From contig JAGLGN010000030.1 of NCBI GenBank assembly GCA_023144005.1, positions 1 to 64,000 of the forward strand: a stretch of 64,000 nucleotides of DNA, in the 5' to 3' direction. The notes beneath the pieces are model-generated. The model did no database searches. It had not been told where the DNA came from and saw nothing but the letters and a program-made list of their open reading frames with translations. Shown here piece after piece: positions 17,179 to 25,115 of the stretch. The position numbers were made by a program, and so were the translations under genes. Source of the stretch: a bacterium (GTDB lineage: Bacteria; AUK180). Within the stretch, counting starts at the first letter, position 1. Each line of letters starts with the position of its first letter.

Positions 17179-17846
17179 GTGGAACTCTAACAATAGTAGG
17201 TGCTCCCATAGGCAATCTTGCATCGGTTGATTCTCTTTTCGCAAAGGCGCTTAAGCAAGCTGACCTGATTCTTTGTGAGGATACGCGTGTCACAGGTAAA
17301 CTGCTGAACCTGAAGGGGATAACTCCGGTTAAGATGATGTCATACCGTGAGGAAAATGAGGAGCGTATGGCAAAGAAGGCATTGGAATTCCTGGCGCAGG
17401 GCCTTCATATTGTTCTTTTGTCCGATGCCGGAATGCCTCTGGTCTCTGATCCGGGATACCGGCTTGTGCATATGGCGACTGAAAGCGGGTATGATACCTC
17501 TGTGGTTCACGGGCCCAGCGCTTTTATGGAAGCCCTTCTGAGATCGGGTTTTGGGACGGATAGATTTGTATTTTTGGGATTTCTTCCTAAAAAAGGCAAG
17601 AAACTCACCGAGGCCGTAGAATTGATGAGTGGATATGATATGACATTTGTATTCTATGAATCGCCATATCGCATAAGAAAGACAATGAAGCTCTTGCAGG
17701 ACCGTCTTCCGGAATCCAGGTATGCGATTTGCAGGGAGTTGACCAAGATGCATGAGGAATTTTTAAGAGGCCAACTCTCCCAATTGAATATTCTCGATAT
17801 CAAGGAGAAGGGAGAATTTACGGTCGTATTAAGGAGAGAAAGATGA
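17175..17846 (+). CDS. rsmI: 16S rRNA 2'-O-ribose C1402 methyltransferase
   Basis: The 223-residue protein has the tetrapyrrole-methylase fold with signatures of RsmI: GTLTIVGAPIGNLASVDS at the start, ADLILCEDTRVTGKLL, IVLLSDAGMPLVSDPGYR and FVFLGFLPKKGKK, then VFYESPYRIRKTM. It is somewhat short because the C-terminal extra domain of E. coli RsmI is reduced. It uses SAM to methylate the ribose of C1402 in the decoding centre. It overlaps the permease and the GWxTD lipoprotein by 4 bp each, so expression is coupled to envelope genes. Confidence 0.95.
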   Translation: MSGTLTIVGAPIGNLASVDSLFAKALKQADLILCEDTRVTGKLLNLKGITPVKMMSYREENEERMAKKALEFLAQGLHIVLLSDAGMPLVSDPGYRLVHMATESGYDTSVVHGPSAFMEALLRSGFGTDRFVFLGFLPKKGKKLTEAVELMSGYDMTFVFYESPYRIRKTMKLLQDRLPESRYAICRELTKMHEEFLRGQLSQLNILDIKEKGEFTVVLRRER

Positions 17847-18463
17847 ATAAACGCATGATCACAATACTTATGGCGATAATGGCTCTGAGTATATTTTCGG
17901 GTTGCGGCTATATAAAGAGCGAGATAAAGGCCGGCAAGATAAAGAAAGGACTTGAAGGTGAGTCATTCAAGAAGTATTACATCCTTTCTCTTTTCGCCAG
18001 TCACTCAGAAGCAAAGGCATATCTCCTCATGGAAAGTGAAGATCAGAGAAACGGTTACCTCAAAGAATTCTGGATGATGTATGACCCCGACATATCAAGC
18101 ACAAGAAATTCATTCTATGCGGAATTGCTAAAAAGGTATTCATATGCTAAACTCAAATTCCCCTATATGAGGCGTTCCGGGGAGAAGACCGATATGGGCA
18201 GAATGTATATCAAATACGGGGCTCCGGTAGAGATCCAAAGAAATCCTCAGGATATTGAAAGGGAAGATTTTCAGGAGGTCATAGTGTGGGAGTATGAAGA
18301 ACCTAAGATGTTCAATATAGGCTTCAAAGACGAGAACGGTACCGGCAGCTTTAACCTTATTCCCAATTATGAGGTAATTCCTACGGTAACCGGCAAGGAA
18401 TTTAGACATAGGACCTTGAAAGAGGTCCGCGAATGGAGGGTAAGCCATGAAGAGAATAATTAG
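17843..18463 (+). CDS. GWxTD-domain lipoprotein
   Basis: The 206-residue protein carries a lipoprotein signal peptide: MNKRMITILMAIMALS then the lipobox FSGC (C at residue 21). The mature protein contains a GWxTD domain, visible in KEFWMMYDPD, the GEKTDMGRMYIKYGAP core with the T-D pair, and EVIVWEYEEP. GWxTD proteins are secreted and of unknown function, found in several FCB-type and Acidobacteria-like lineages. It overlaps the next gene by 17 bp and the two probably form a partner pair in the envelope. Confidence 0.85.
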   Translation: MNKRMITILMAIMALSIFSGCGYIKSEIKAGKIKKGLEGESFKKYYILSLFASHSEAKAYLLMESEDQRNGYLKEFWMMYDPDISSTRNSFYAELLKRYSYAKLKFPYMRRSGEKTDMGRMYIKYGAPVEIQRNPQDIEREDFQEVIVWEYEEPKMFNIGFKDENGTGSFNLIPNYEVIPTVTGKEFRHRTLKEVREWRVSHEENN

Positions 18464-19904
18464 TTTTATCATCATTTTAATTTCAATGCTGACCTTTGCT
18501 CAGCATGACCCGGTCGTTTACCGCGGCTCCGGCGCCAGCGGAACATATATACGCATTTGTCAGAGGGTTGATTTCAGTGATTTTACTCTGAGTAAGGATC
18601 TGCGGTTCAGGATATCTTACAAGGTGAGTTCCAAGGATGGTGAATTGATATTTAAACGCCGTGATTATCAGGAAATTAACGGAAAAGAGATCCTTGAACA
18701 GAAGATCATCTTCTTTTCTTCATCAGTTTGGGGGGATATACAGCCCGGAGAGTATGAGGTCGAGGTTTCCATCGTTGAATTGGAGAATAAGATAAGAGTA
18801 AAGACCGGAACTTCAATTATTGTAAAAGAAAACGGATTCCATGATGATGTGTTCGCCTGGTCGGGAAAGGATCTCAATCTCTCTTCCAAGGAAGCCTATT
18901 CCGGTGAAACATTCACATTTTCAACAGATATTGAGAACAATTCCGTAATGAAATGGAGATTTTTCATCTCCGGACAGAACGGAGAGCGTTATTATGAGAT
19001 GACTTCATCCACCTCTACTAAAAAGGGGGTTTCACGCCTTGCTTCGACAGGTATCGATTCGCTGTATTTGGGAGAGGGGGAATTCACCGCAACCTTTGAA
19101 GCGGATTTCTCGGATAGAGATAATCCCATTGTCAATTCAAGGGAATTTTCAATCGAGCACCCGCCATTTACGATCGACCTGTCCGCCTATACGCCTCTTA
19201 AATATACCCTTAATTCTACCGGTGACTATGTAGGCGCGCTGTCCAATTTCAGCGGTTATTCCGCAACCGTAGTATTTCCTGTCCTCTTACCAAATAAAAG
19301 CGTTGCCGGAATGATCGAGTCGCGGTATGTGATCACTGATAATATCTCCGCTCTTAGAGGCTCTCTTTCATACAAGGTGTTTTTCAATTATAAAAAAGAA
19401 GCGATCAAGCTTGACATTCTGGCTACACTTAATTCGAGTGATGTGGATCTTTCCCTGATAAACATGGATATTGCAAATAATCCCGCGAACCTCATGGAAA
19501 TAAACAAGGACAATTTCATCGTTTCCACGATCGGCATAGGCCCGTATGTAAGAAAAATACATGAACTGAAGCGTGTGGACCCTTTTCAGATCTTTCCGTA
19601 TTTTGCCATCAACATTAAATACGAGGGAGGTGACCTTATATCCTTCAAGGGCTTTATCCCTGGCATGTACACATATTTGAGAATGATCCTGCGTTATGAT
19701 TATCAAGGAAATAATAAGAGCTTATACATGAGCAATTCAGGTATAACCAAACCCATATTGCCTCTATTCGGTGGTTTCTATGAAAGGACATCGGGTGATA
19801 AATATTTGGTGGGCCTTGCGAATCTTCAGATGGAAAAGAGCACATCTTCCCGGATCGATACTTTTAAATTGCTGAATTATCTGAAGGGAAGTAAAGTTGA
19901 GTGA
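18447..19904 (+). CDS. Secreted beta-rich protein, partner of GWxTD lipoprotein
   Basis: The 485-residue protein has a Sec signal peptide (KRIISFIIILISMLTFAQ, cleaved after residue 18-20). The N-terminal third is a beta sandwich of the kind found in longer GWxTD proteins (FRISYKVSSKDGELIFKRR, PGEYEVEVSIVELENK). The remainder repeats another immunoglobulin-like layer (FTFSTDIENNS; GEFTATFEADF) and a C-terminal strand-rich domain without recognisable motif. In many genomes the Ig-like part and GWxTD part are one protein, so here the function appears split over two overlapping genes. That last statement is inference. Confidence 0.65.
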   Translation: MKRIISFIIILISMLTFAQHDPVVYRGSGASGTYIRICQRVDFSDFTLSKDLRFRISYKVSSKDGELIFKRRDYQEINGKEILEQKIIFFSSSVWGDIQPGEYEVEVSIVELENKIRVKTGTSIIVKENGFHDDVFAWSGKDLNLSSKEAYSGETFTFSTDIENNSVMKWRFFISGQNGERYYEMTSSTSTKKGVSRLASTGIDSLYLGEGEFTATFEADFSDRDNPIVNSREFSIEHPPFTIDLSAYTPLKYTLNSTGDYVGALSNFSGYSATVVFPVLLPNKSVAGMIESRYVITDNISALRGSLSYKVFFNYKKEAIKLDILATLNSSDVDLSLINMDIANNPANLMEINKDNFIVSTIGIGPYVRKIHELKRVDPFQIFPYFAINIKYEGGDLISFKGFIPGMYTYLRMILRYDYQGNNKSLYMSNSGITKPILPLFGGFYERTSGDKYLVGLANLQMEKSTSSRIDTFKLLNYLKGSKVE

Positions 19905-21279
19905 AATAAAAACCGGTATACTGAAATATCTGGTCGCCATTCTCGGGATTTCCGGTGTCCTTCTGTCACCGCTGCATCCACTGCCCGGCCTGGCGGTCGC
20001 TTTGATCTGTTCGGCGGCCCTTAATTACATCGAACCCGTATTTTCCAATCTCATGATCCTTCTGTCAATTTCATTCGGGATCTATTTAACGATGAAAGGC
20101 ATGATCACGGGATATACGCTTCTTTCGATAATAGTCGCGATCGCGGCGGTCTTCTACTTTCGAGGTAAACTTTTGGAGAGTGAGAACATATTCCGCTCAC
20201 GCAAACAAAGCAGCAGTGAGGATATTTCCTATAACTCGGACATCCTGGAAAAAAACCGTTCGCAGATCAATTACTTCGATATCAAGATCGAGGATTACAA
20301 GTATCTGACACGCGGTTTATTGGATATCACCAATCTTCTGGATCAGGACAAGGACCTTGCCGCTCTGCTTCAGTATTCTTCAAAATATTTCAAAGGCACC
20401 GGGTACGTACTTAGATATGAAGACAGAAATTGGGCATTGAAGGAAAAGCATGGCCGTGGAAATGTGAATGTTGAAAATTTTAATTTCCAATCCGGTATCC
20501 TCAAAGATGTGATCATGAAAAAGAAGACTCTCTATGTGGAGAATATCGACTCGGACTTTCATTATACCTTCATCAACGGAATAAAGACCGTAAAATCCAC
20601 CATAGTTTTTCCCATACTTGTGAATTATCAGGTAGAGGGACTTTTAAAATGGGATTTTGCAGTTCCCACAGAATTTGAATACCATAAGATCAAGATCATT
20701 CAGACACTTGTTCATTTCACTTCATTGAACCTTTCACTTCTTAACACGCTTGAAGAGCTGGAAAAGGTGAGTATCATCGATGAGCTCACTCAGATCTACA
20801 ATAAAAAGGAATTCGATTCGCGGCTGAAGGATTTTGTAAAGACGGGCAGAAATTTAGGAAAACCCCTTTCACTGCTGATGATCGATATTGATCATTTCAA
20901 GCAGGTAAACGATACATATGGTCATCTGGACGGGGATCTGGTACTATCACAGCTTTCTGCTTTATTGAAGAAGTATGTAAGGATATCCGACATCATATTC
21001 AGGTATGGCGGGGAAGAATTTGCCGTGATACTCCCTGATACCTCTGAAAGTGATGCCGCTATCCTTGCCAGGCGCCTATGTAAAAGTACCGAAGAGAATA
21101 CATTCTATTTGAAAAAGAAAAGGATCCGCCTGACGGTCACGGTCGGGGTCTCAGAGCTGACTAATGAGATATATACTCCGAAGATGATGATCGAAACGGC
21201 GGACAGTGCTTTGTATTGGGGCAAGGAGAATGGAAGGAATCGTGTTATATGTTACTCAGAGATAAAAGAAAAGCGATAA
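19897..21279 (+). CDS. Membrane GAF-GGDEF diguanylate cyclase
   Basis: The 460-residue protein starts at a TTG within an 8-bp overlap. Several hydrophobic segments fill residues 8-90. A GAF-like domain follows (about 130-275; TKFIR-type core STIVFPILVNYQVEGLLKW), then a GGDEF domain. The active site is GGEEF (371-375). The inhibitory I-site RISD lies exactly five residues upstream, so product feedback is expected. DELTQIYNKKEFD and IDIDHFKQVNDTYGH are the usual start and metal-binding strands. It should make cyclic-di-GMP at the inner membrane in response to a signal read by GAF. Confidence 0.93.
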   Translation: MSEIKTGILKYLVAILGISGVLLSPLHPLPGLAVALICSAALNYIEPVFSNLMILLSISFGIYLTMKGMITGYTLLSIIVAIAAVFYFRGKLLESENIFRSRKQSSSEDISYNSDILEKNRSQINYFDIKIEDYKYLTRGLLDITNLLDQDKDLAALLQYSSKYFKGTGYVLRYEDRNWALKEKHGRGNVNVENFNFQSGILKDVIMKKKTLYVENIDSDFHYTFINGIKTVKSTIVFPILVNYQVEGLLKWDFAVPTEFEYHKIKIIQTLVHFTSLNLSLLNTLEELEKVSIIDELTQIYNKKEFDSRLKDFVKTGRNLGKPLSLLMIDIDHFKQVNDTYGHLDGDLVLSQLSALLKKYVRISDIIFRYGGEEFAVILPDTSESDAAILARRLCKSTEENTFYLKKKRIRLTVTVGVSELTNEIYTPKMMIETADSALYWGKENGRNRVICYSEIKEKR

Positions 21280-22100
21280 TATTAGGCTCCGGCGGCGCCA
21301 AAGGCCTCGCACATCTCGGAGTGTGGAAAGTGCTCAAGGAGATGGGAATGGACTCCGTTGATTTTATCGCCGGCACATCCATGGGTGCTGTGATCGGGGC
21401 GATGATGGCTAATAACCTCAATGTCCTGGAGCTCATTCGAGTAATGAGAAATATGTCGCAGACGGATTGGCTCAAGATCTTTTCTCCCCACATTCCGGTC
21501 TCGGGCTTTGTTTCGGGTCGGAACGTCAGAAAATTTCTGGAAAAATTCCTAACGGTAAACCAGATTGAAGAATTACAGGTGCCGTTCGGCTGCGCTGCCT
21601 ACAATTATGATCTTTGCGATCCCGAATTCCTGACTTCAGGAGGGTTATTAGACGCTCTCAGGGCCAGTATGTCCATACCCATAATTTTTGATCCCTATAA
21701 GATAGGGGATACATACTATCTTGACGGCGGCCTCGGGAATCCGCTTCCCATTAAGGATGTAGAAGCGCTTGGTATCGATAAATATCTCGTCGTGAATGTT
21801 CTGCAGAAGCCGGTCAAAAGGGATATTGACAAGGCATTGCTGAAGCGCCTGAATATTTTAAAAAGAAAGCACAAAGAAGACGAACCCAAATTATTCGATA
21901 TCGCCCTTAGAAATATCTCTATCATTGAATGGGAACTGGCGAGAAGTCAGTTGGAGCTGCATAAGCCCAAATATCTAGTCACGATCGACACCTCCGAGTT
22001 CAATATTCTACAATACCATTCAGCGAAGGAGATCATCCTTCAGGGTGAGAATGCCGCTCTGAGAGAGCGTGATATGTTGGAAGATTTCTTGAAAGGATGA
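21249..22100 (+). CDS. Patatin-like phospholipase
   Basis: The 283-residue protein has the alpha/beta acyl-hydrolase core of bacterial patatins: glycine-rich oxyanion loop ILGSGGAKGLAHLG, nucleophile in GTSMG (S44), and catalytic aspartate in the DGG triad (D159, YYLDGGLGNPLP). This is the RssA/YlbK-like short form without an outer-membrane domain. The first methionine of the open frame lies 33 bp upstream inside the GGDEF gene; ATG 21249 begins just before the first strand. It probably hydrolyses membrane lipids or acyl esters. It is the last gene of the operon that starts at 16339. Confidence 0.92.
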   Translation: MLLRDKRKAIILGSGGAKGLAHLGVWKVLKEMGMDSVDFIAGTSMGAVIGAMMANNLNVLELIRVMRNMSQTDWLKIFSPHIPVSGFVSGRNVRKFLEKFLTVNQIEELQVPFGCAAYNYDLCDPEFLTSGGLLDALRASMSIPIIFDPYKIGDTYYLDGGLGNPLPIKDVEALGIDKYLVVNVLQKPVKRDIDKALLKRLNILKRKHKEDEPKLFDIALRNISIIEWELARSQLELHKPKYLVTIDTSEFNILQYHSAKEIILQGENAALRERDMLEDFLKG

Positions 22101-22106
22101 CAAGCA

Positions 22107-22155
22107 AATAGTGAATACTGAATAGTGGAGAAATGAAGAATGAAGAATGAAGAAT
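22107..22155 (+). repeat. Degenerate heptad array (7 units)
   Basis: AATAGTG, AATACTG, AATAGTG, GAGAAAT and three GAAGAAT units run in unbroken 7-nt phase starting 7 bp after the patatin stop. Confidence 0.85.
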
Positions 22156-22172
22156 GGGGAAAGGAACGGAAA

Positions 22173-22352
22173 CACATCCGTAACCGGAAAATCACAATTT
22201 CGCTTCTTTCACTAAAACCATCCGTTAAAATAATAGAACGCCGGAGTGTAGGTAGATATGGGACATGCCGTACTCCGCAGGAGTTCGACTGTCCCGGTGT
22301 AAAAGTTCCAAGCAAAGAGTTGACAGGAAGCAGAGCGTATAAACTCTTTGCC
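22173..22352 (+). repeat. 180-bp intergenic element, full copy C
   Basis: The copy runs from CACATCCGTAACCGG to AAACTCTTTGCC, exactly as long as copy D and with the same internal spacing (TATGGG at offset 84), although the middle has diverged. Hairpin 1 (22260-22295 region) has ACTCC-GCA-GGAGT where D has ACGCC-GCA-GGCGT, a paired change. Hairpin 2 has GCAAAGAGTT and AACTCTTTGC arms. Its last 33 bp form the first codons of the downstream 5'-nucleotidase if the TTG start is right. Confidence 0.88.
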
Positions 22353-23693
22353 CTCTTAATTATTGCCGTTGTTCTATGTGTCTCCGCATCAATATTCGCC
22401 GGGGATACTACAGTTGCGCTTATTGAGCTGAATATACTTCACACGAATGATATTCACGGCCATATTAAGCCCTATTCCAATGGTATTGGCGGAATGGTGA
22501 ACCTTGAAGCCCATGTGAAGAAATTGAGGGCAGAGGGCCGCTGCGATCTTCTAATAGATTCCGGGGATCTCATTCATAAAGGTAACTCCATAGACCTTAA
22601 CTCCAATGGCGAGGCGACCTTCAAGTTATTTGATCTTCTGGATTATGATATCTTCACTCCGGGAAATAATGAGCTGAAGGAGCCGTTTCAGAGGTATTTG
22701 GCATTCAGGGATTCCCTTGATGCGCCCTTTATCGGGTGTAATATCAAAAATAACGGCGCGAGTATCTTTGATGACGCATATAAGGCCTTTGACCTTAAAG
22801 GTATAAAGATCGCCGTCGTGGGGCTTTCCTACTGCGGAAAGAACTCCTATGTCAAGGGTAGGTATGACGGATGGGACAATGTTGAATTCCTGCCATGGGA
22901 GGAGGCATTGGCAAATACCTTCTCTTCGATGGAAAAGGCCGATATAATTATCTTGGTGTCTCATAACGGTATGGACTTTGACAGGAATGTGCTGACAAAA
23001 TTTCCGCAGATCGATATAGTGATCTCGGGACATGATCACCGCGTCACAAAAATGCCTGATCAGGCCGCGGATTCAATTCTTGTCGAGACCGGCTGCTATC
23101 TAAATGATCTGGGCGTTCTGACATTGATGGTTTCCGCAGAGGATAAAAAGATCTCCGATGTGAAATATGAATTGATCCCGCTTGTTCCCCTCGGCAAAGG
23201 CAAGGGTAAATTGGCAAGAAGGATCAGGAAATACGATAGGAAATACAATAAAAAAGGCAAAGAAGTACTGGGATATCTGAAAGAATCCCTGGATTCATTT
23301 GAAAGATCAGCGGAATTTACCGCCAGGGCTTTCTGCCGCAGTGCAAAAACGGATTTTGCGCTCATCAACGATGGCAGCGAGAGGGAATTCCTGCCCGCCG
23401 GCCCCGTCACCGCGGAATGGCTGAGGATGAAGTCGCCGTATCAGAATGACCTTGTGGTCGCCGAAGTCGATGTAGAGAGGATAAGAGCCCTTGTGGAGCG
23501 ATTTAAGGGGCAGAATGTCCTCTTCTTCTGGTCAAATGCGGATCTCCCCGAAAAGGGTACTGTCAAGGTCGCGATGGATTCCTATCTTGCCGAAGCAATG
23601 AAACTGGAAAGCACTACCGTGGGTATGACCGAATTTGAATCCCAGGCGGATTATCTCAGTGTACTGTTCCATAAATACGGTAACAATGACTGA
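22320..23693 (+). CDS. Secreted 5'-nucleotidase/UshA-family protein lacking its catalytic dyad
   Basis: The 457-residue protein has a signal peptide (LFALLIIAVVLCVSASIFAG), a metallophosphatase domain and a short nucleotidase C-terminal domain. Metal ligands are mostly kept: NDIHGH, SGDLIHKGN, the Asn of GNNELK (N116), SHNGMD and SGHDHR. The catalytic His-Asp pair of the family, in GNHxxD, is replaced by N117 and K120. The C-terminal NGGxR-type substrate motif is also altered (NDGSERE). It may therefore bind nucleotides without cleaving them. I prefer TTG 22320; the only other in-frame start, ATG 22140, would translate the heptads and most of the 180-bp element. Start moderately sure. Confidence 0.75.
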   Translation: MTGSRAYKLFALLIIAVVLCVSASIFAGDTTVALIELNILHTNDIHGHIKPYSNGIGGMVNLEAHVKKLRAEGRCDLLIDSGDLIHKGNSIDLNSNGEATFKLFDLLDYDIFTPGNNELKEPFQRYLAFRDSLDAPFIGCNIKNNGASIFDDAYKAFDLKGIKIAVVGLSYCGKNSYVKGRYDGWDNVEFLPWEEALANTFSSMEKADIIILVSHNGMDFDRNVLTKFPQIDIVISGHDHRVTKMPDQAADSILVETGCYLNDLGVLTLMVSAEDKKISDVKYELIPLVPLGKGKGKLARRIRKYDRKYNKKGKEVLGYLKESLDSFERSAEFTARAFCRSAKTDFALINDGSEREFLPAGPVTAEWLRMKSPYQNDLVVAEVDVERIRALVERFKGQNVLFFWSNADLPEKGTVKVAMDSYLAEAMKLESTTVGMTEFESQADYLSVLFHKYGNND

Positions 23694-23778
23694 TGTTATT
23701 TTGCTCAACACATTTTCTATAGCAATCAGAAGACTGAAAAAGAGGCGTGGAGAATGTTATCGTGTGATTCTATACATT

Positions 23779-23958
23779 GCGAAGAGTGTACAATTGCTTC
23801 ACAATTTTCAACTCTTCACTTGGAACTTTTACATCGGGACAGACGAACGCCGGCGGCGTACGACATGTCCCATATCTTGATTGGGATGCGGCGTGATATG
23901 ATTGGAACAGGAGAATTAAAGTGTTAAACGAAATACTTATTTTCCGGTTACGGGTGTG
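23779..23958 (-). repeat. 180-bp intergenic element, full copy B (reversed)
   Basis: Read on the minus strand it starts CACACCCGTAACCGG at 23958 and keeps TATGGG at offset 84. Hairpin 1 has loop GCC in place of GCA. Hairpin 2 has GAAGAGT and ACTCTTC where C and D have AAAGAGT and ACTCTTT, a compensating A-T to G-C change; its loop is one base longer and contains an extra AATTG/CAATT stem. Confidence 0.87.
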
Positions 23959-23968
23959 TGCCTTTTTC

Positions 23969-24010
23969 CACTTCGTACATCTCGCATCTTACATCCAGCA
24001 TCGTACCTCG
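23969..24010 (+). repeat. Degenerate heptad array (6 units)
   Basis: CACTTCG, TACATCT, CGCATCT, TACATCC, AGCATCG, TACCTCG in strict 7-nt phase. The same units reappear at 52194-52221. Confidence 0.85.
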
Positions 24011-24069
24011 TTCACTCGTGAACGACAGTCATCGGATTTATGGAACAGTACACTAGGCGCACTAGGTAA

Positions 24070-25056
24070 GTGAAGCGTTTTTTAGAACCTATTTTACTGA
24101 TAATCGTTCTCCTTTTCCTTGTGAATCTACTTCTGAATTTCACCCTGAAAAAGATCGCTGTACCGGGCCGTGACGGCTACGGTTTCATATCTCCCGATGC
24201 CGAATTGGGGTTTTACCATAATCCATCCTTGAGCTTCCGTACACAGGACAAAGGGCGTGTCTGGAGCGATGAAAGGGGATTCAGGCCATGCGGTACGGGC
24301 AATGCTTCCGCTGATACTGTTTATGTCCTTGGCGATTCCATGATCGACCTTCTGGTGGATAATTGTAAGCTGCCCGCCGCCTTCATGGGGGGTGATTCTA
24401 AGGACAAAAGATATATCAGCAGCGGCTGTATGTCATTCTCAACGATGCAGGAATACATTTTATTAAAGAGGATACATCAGAAGTATCATGGCAAGGAATT
24501 CCATATATATGTTTACACGGGAAATGACCTCTTTCAGAATACGCAGGGCATTTCAACCCTTCCGGTGATAAGAGAGACCGATGATGGATTTGAATTGATA
24601 TCACCGGAGAAAACAAGAGGCATTCCCATTACGAAAAGATTTATACTATTTTCTATCATCGAATCCTATTTTTTCGGCAAGAATGAGGATGATCCGTCAT
24701 ACTGGCATGATCTGATGTATGGCTATACTCTCGATTCGATGGAAGAAAATCTCGATGAGATGCTGAATAAGACCGCATTCGTATTGAATCTGATAAATGA
24801 ATATTCTACGGCAAATGATATCAGCGTAAGATATTACATTATCCCAACATCAATGGAAATAACTTCCCCAAATGATGAGGGGGCAGTAAAAATGGCTCGA
24901 TTACGCCATGCATTTATTGATATATTGGCATCTCATAGCGCTTCTTTTACGGATCTCACTCCGGTGATCAACAAGGTATATGAGCCGGGATTCTATGATC
25001 CTGTGAATTTCCATCTGACCTCCGATGCGTGGAAAAAGATTTTGGGGACACATTGA
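24070..25056 (+). CDS. SGNH/GDSL-like hydrolase with N-terminal membrane anchor
   Basis: The 328-residue protein starts at a GTG and has one N-terminal membrane helix (PILLIIVLLFLVNLLLNF, about 6-23), leaving the rest outside the cytoplasm. SGNH blocks are recognisable: GDSM with the nucleophile S90 in VYVLGDSMI, a glycine in SSGCMSFSTM, TGNDL for the Asn block, and DPVNFHLT with the catalytic His near 315. This suits an O-acetyl esterase or acyltransferase-associated enzyme acting on surface glycans. No acyltransferase partner is seen. The 5' side is repeat-derived and no strong Shine-Dalgarno precedes the GTG, so the start is uncertain by a few codons. Confidence 0.75.
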   Translation: MKRFLEPILLIIVLLFLVNLLLNFTLKKIAVPGRDGYGFISPDAELGFYHNPSLSFRTQDKGRVWSDERGFRPCGTGNASADTVYVLGDSMIDLLVDNCKLPAAFMGGDSKDKRYISSGCMSFSTMQEYILLKRIHQKYHGKEFHIYVYTGNDLFQNTQGISTLPVIRETDDGFELISPEKTRGIPITKRFILFSIIESYFFGKNEDDPSYWHDLMYGYTLDSMEENLDEMLNKTAFVLNLINEYSTANDISVRYYIIPTSMEITSPNDEGAVKMARLRHAFIDILASHSASFTDLTPVINKVYEPGFYDPVNFHLTSDAWKKILGTH

Positions 25057-25059
25057 TAT

Positions 25060-25088
25060 TTGATTTTTCATTGATTAAGGATTAAAAT
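25060..25088 (+). promoter_or_regulatory. Promoter, TTGATT-17-TAAAAT
   Basis: TTGATT (25060-25065), 17-nt spacer, TAAAAT (25083-25088). Predicted +1 near 25095 gives a 21-nt leader that includes GGAGGAG at 25107-25113. Confidence 0.6.
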
Positions 25089-25115
25089 ATACATAGCATT
25101 CTTCTTGGAGGAGAA

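Larger units (their letters stand above)
23694..24069. other. Repeat-filled intergenic region B
   Basis: It contains a complete reversed copy of the 180-bp element (23779-23958), and a six-unit heptad array (23969-24010). An inverted pair TTCACTCGTGAA follows at about 24011-24022. I see no gene. A weak TACACT (24049-24054) could serve as -10 for the next gene but lacks a good -35. Confidence 0.75.

Noticed and set aside
22140-22319. N-terminal extension of the 5'-nucleotidase-like gene
   Set aside because: It would be translated from heptads and the 180-bp element; the signal peptide only begins after 22320.
22320-22343. TTGACA and TATAAA as a promoter
   Set aside because: The spacer is only 12 nt, too short for sigma-70.
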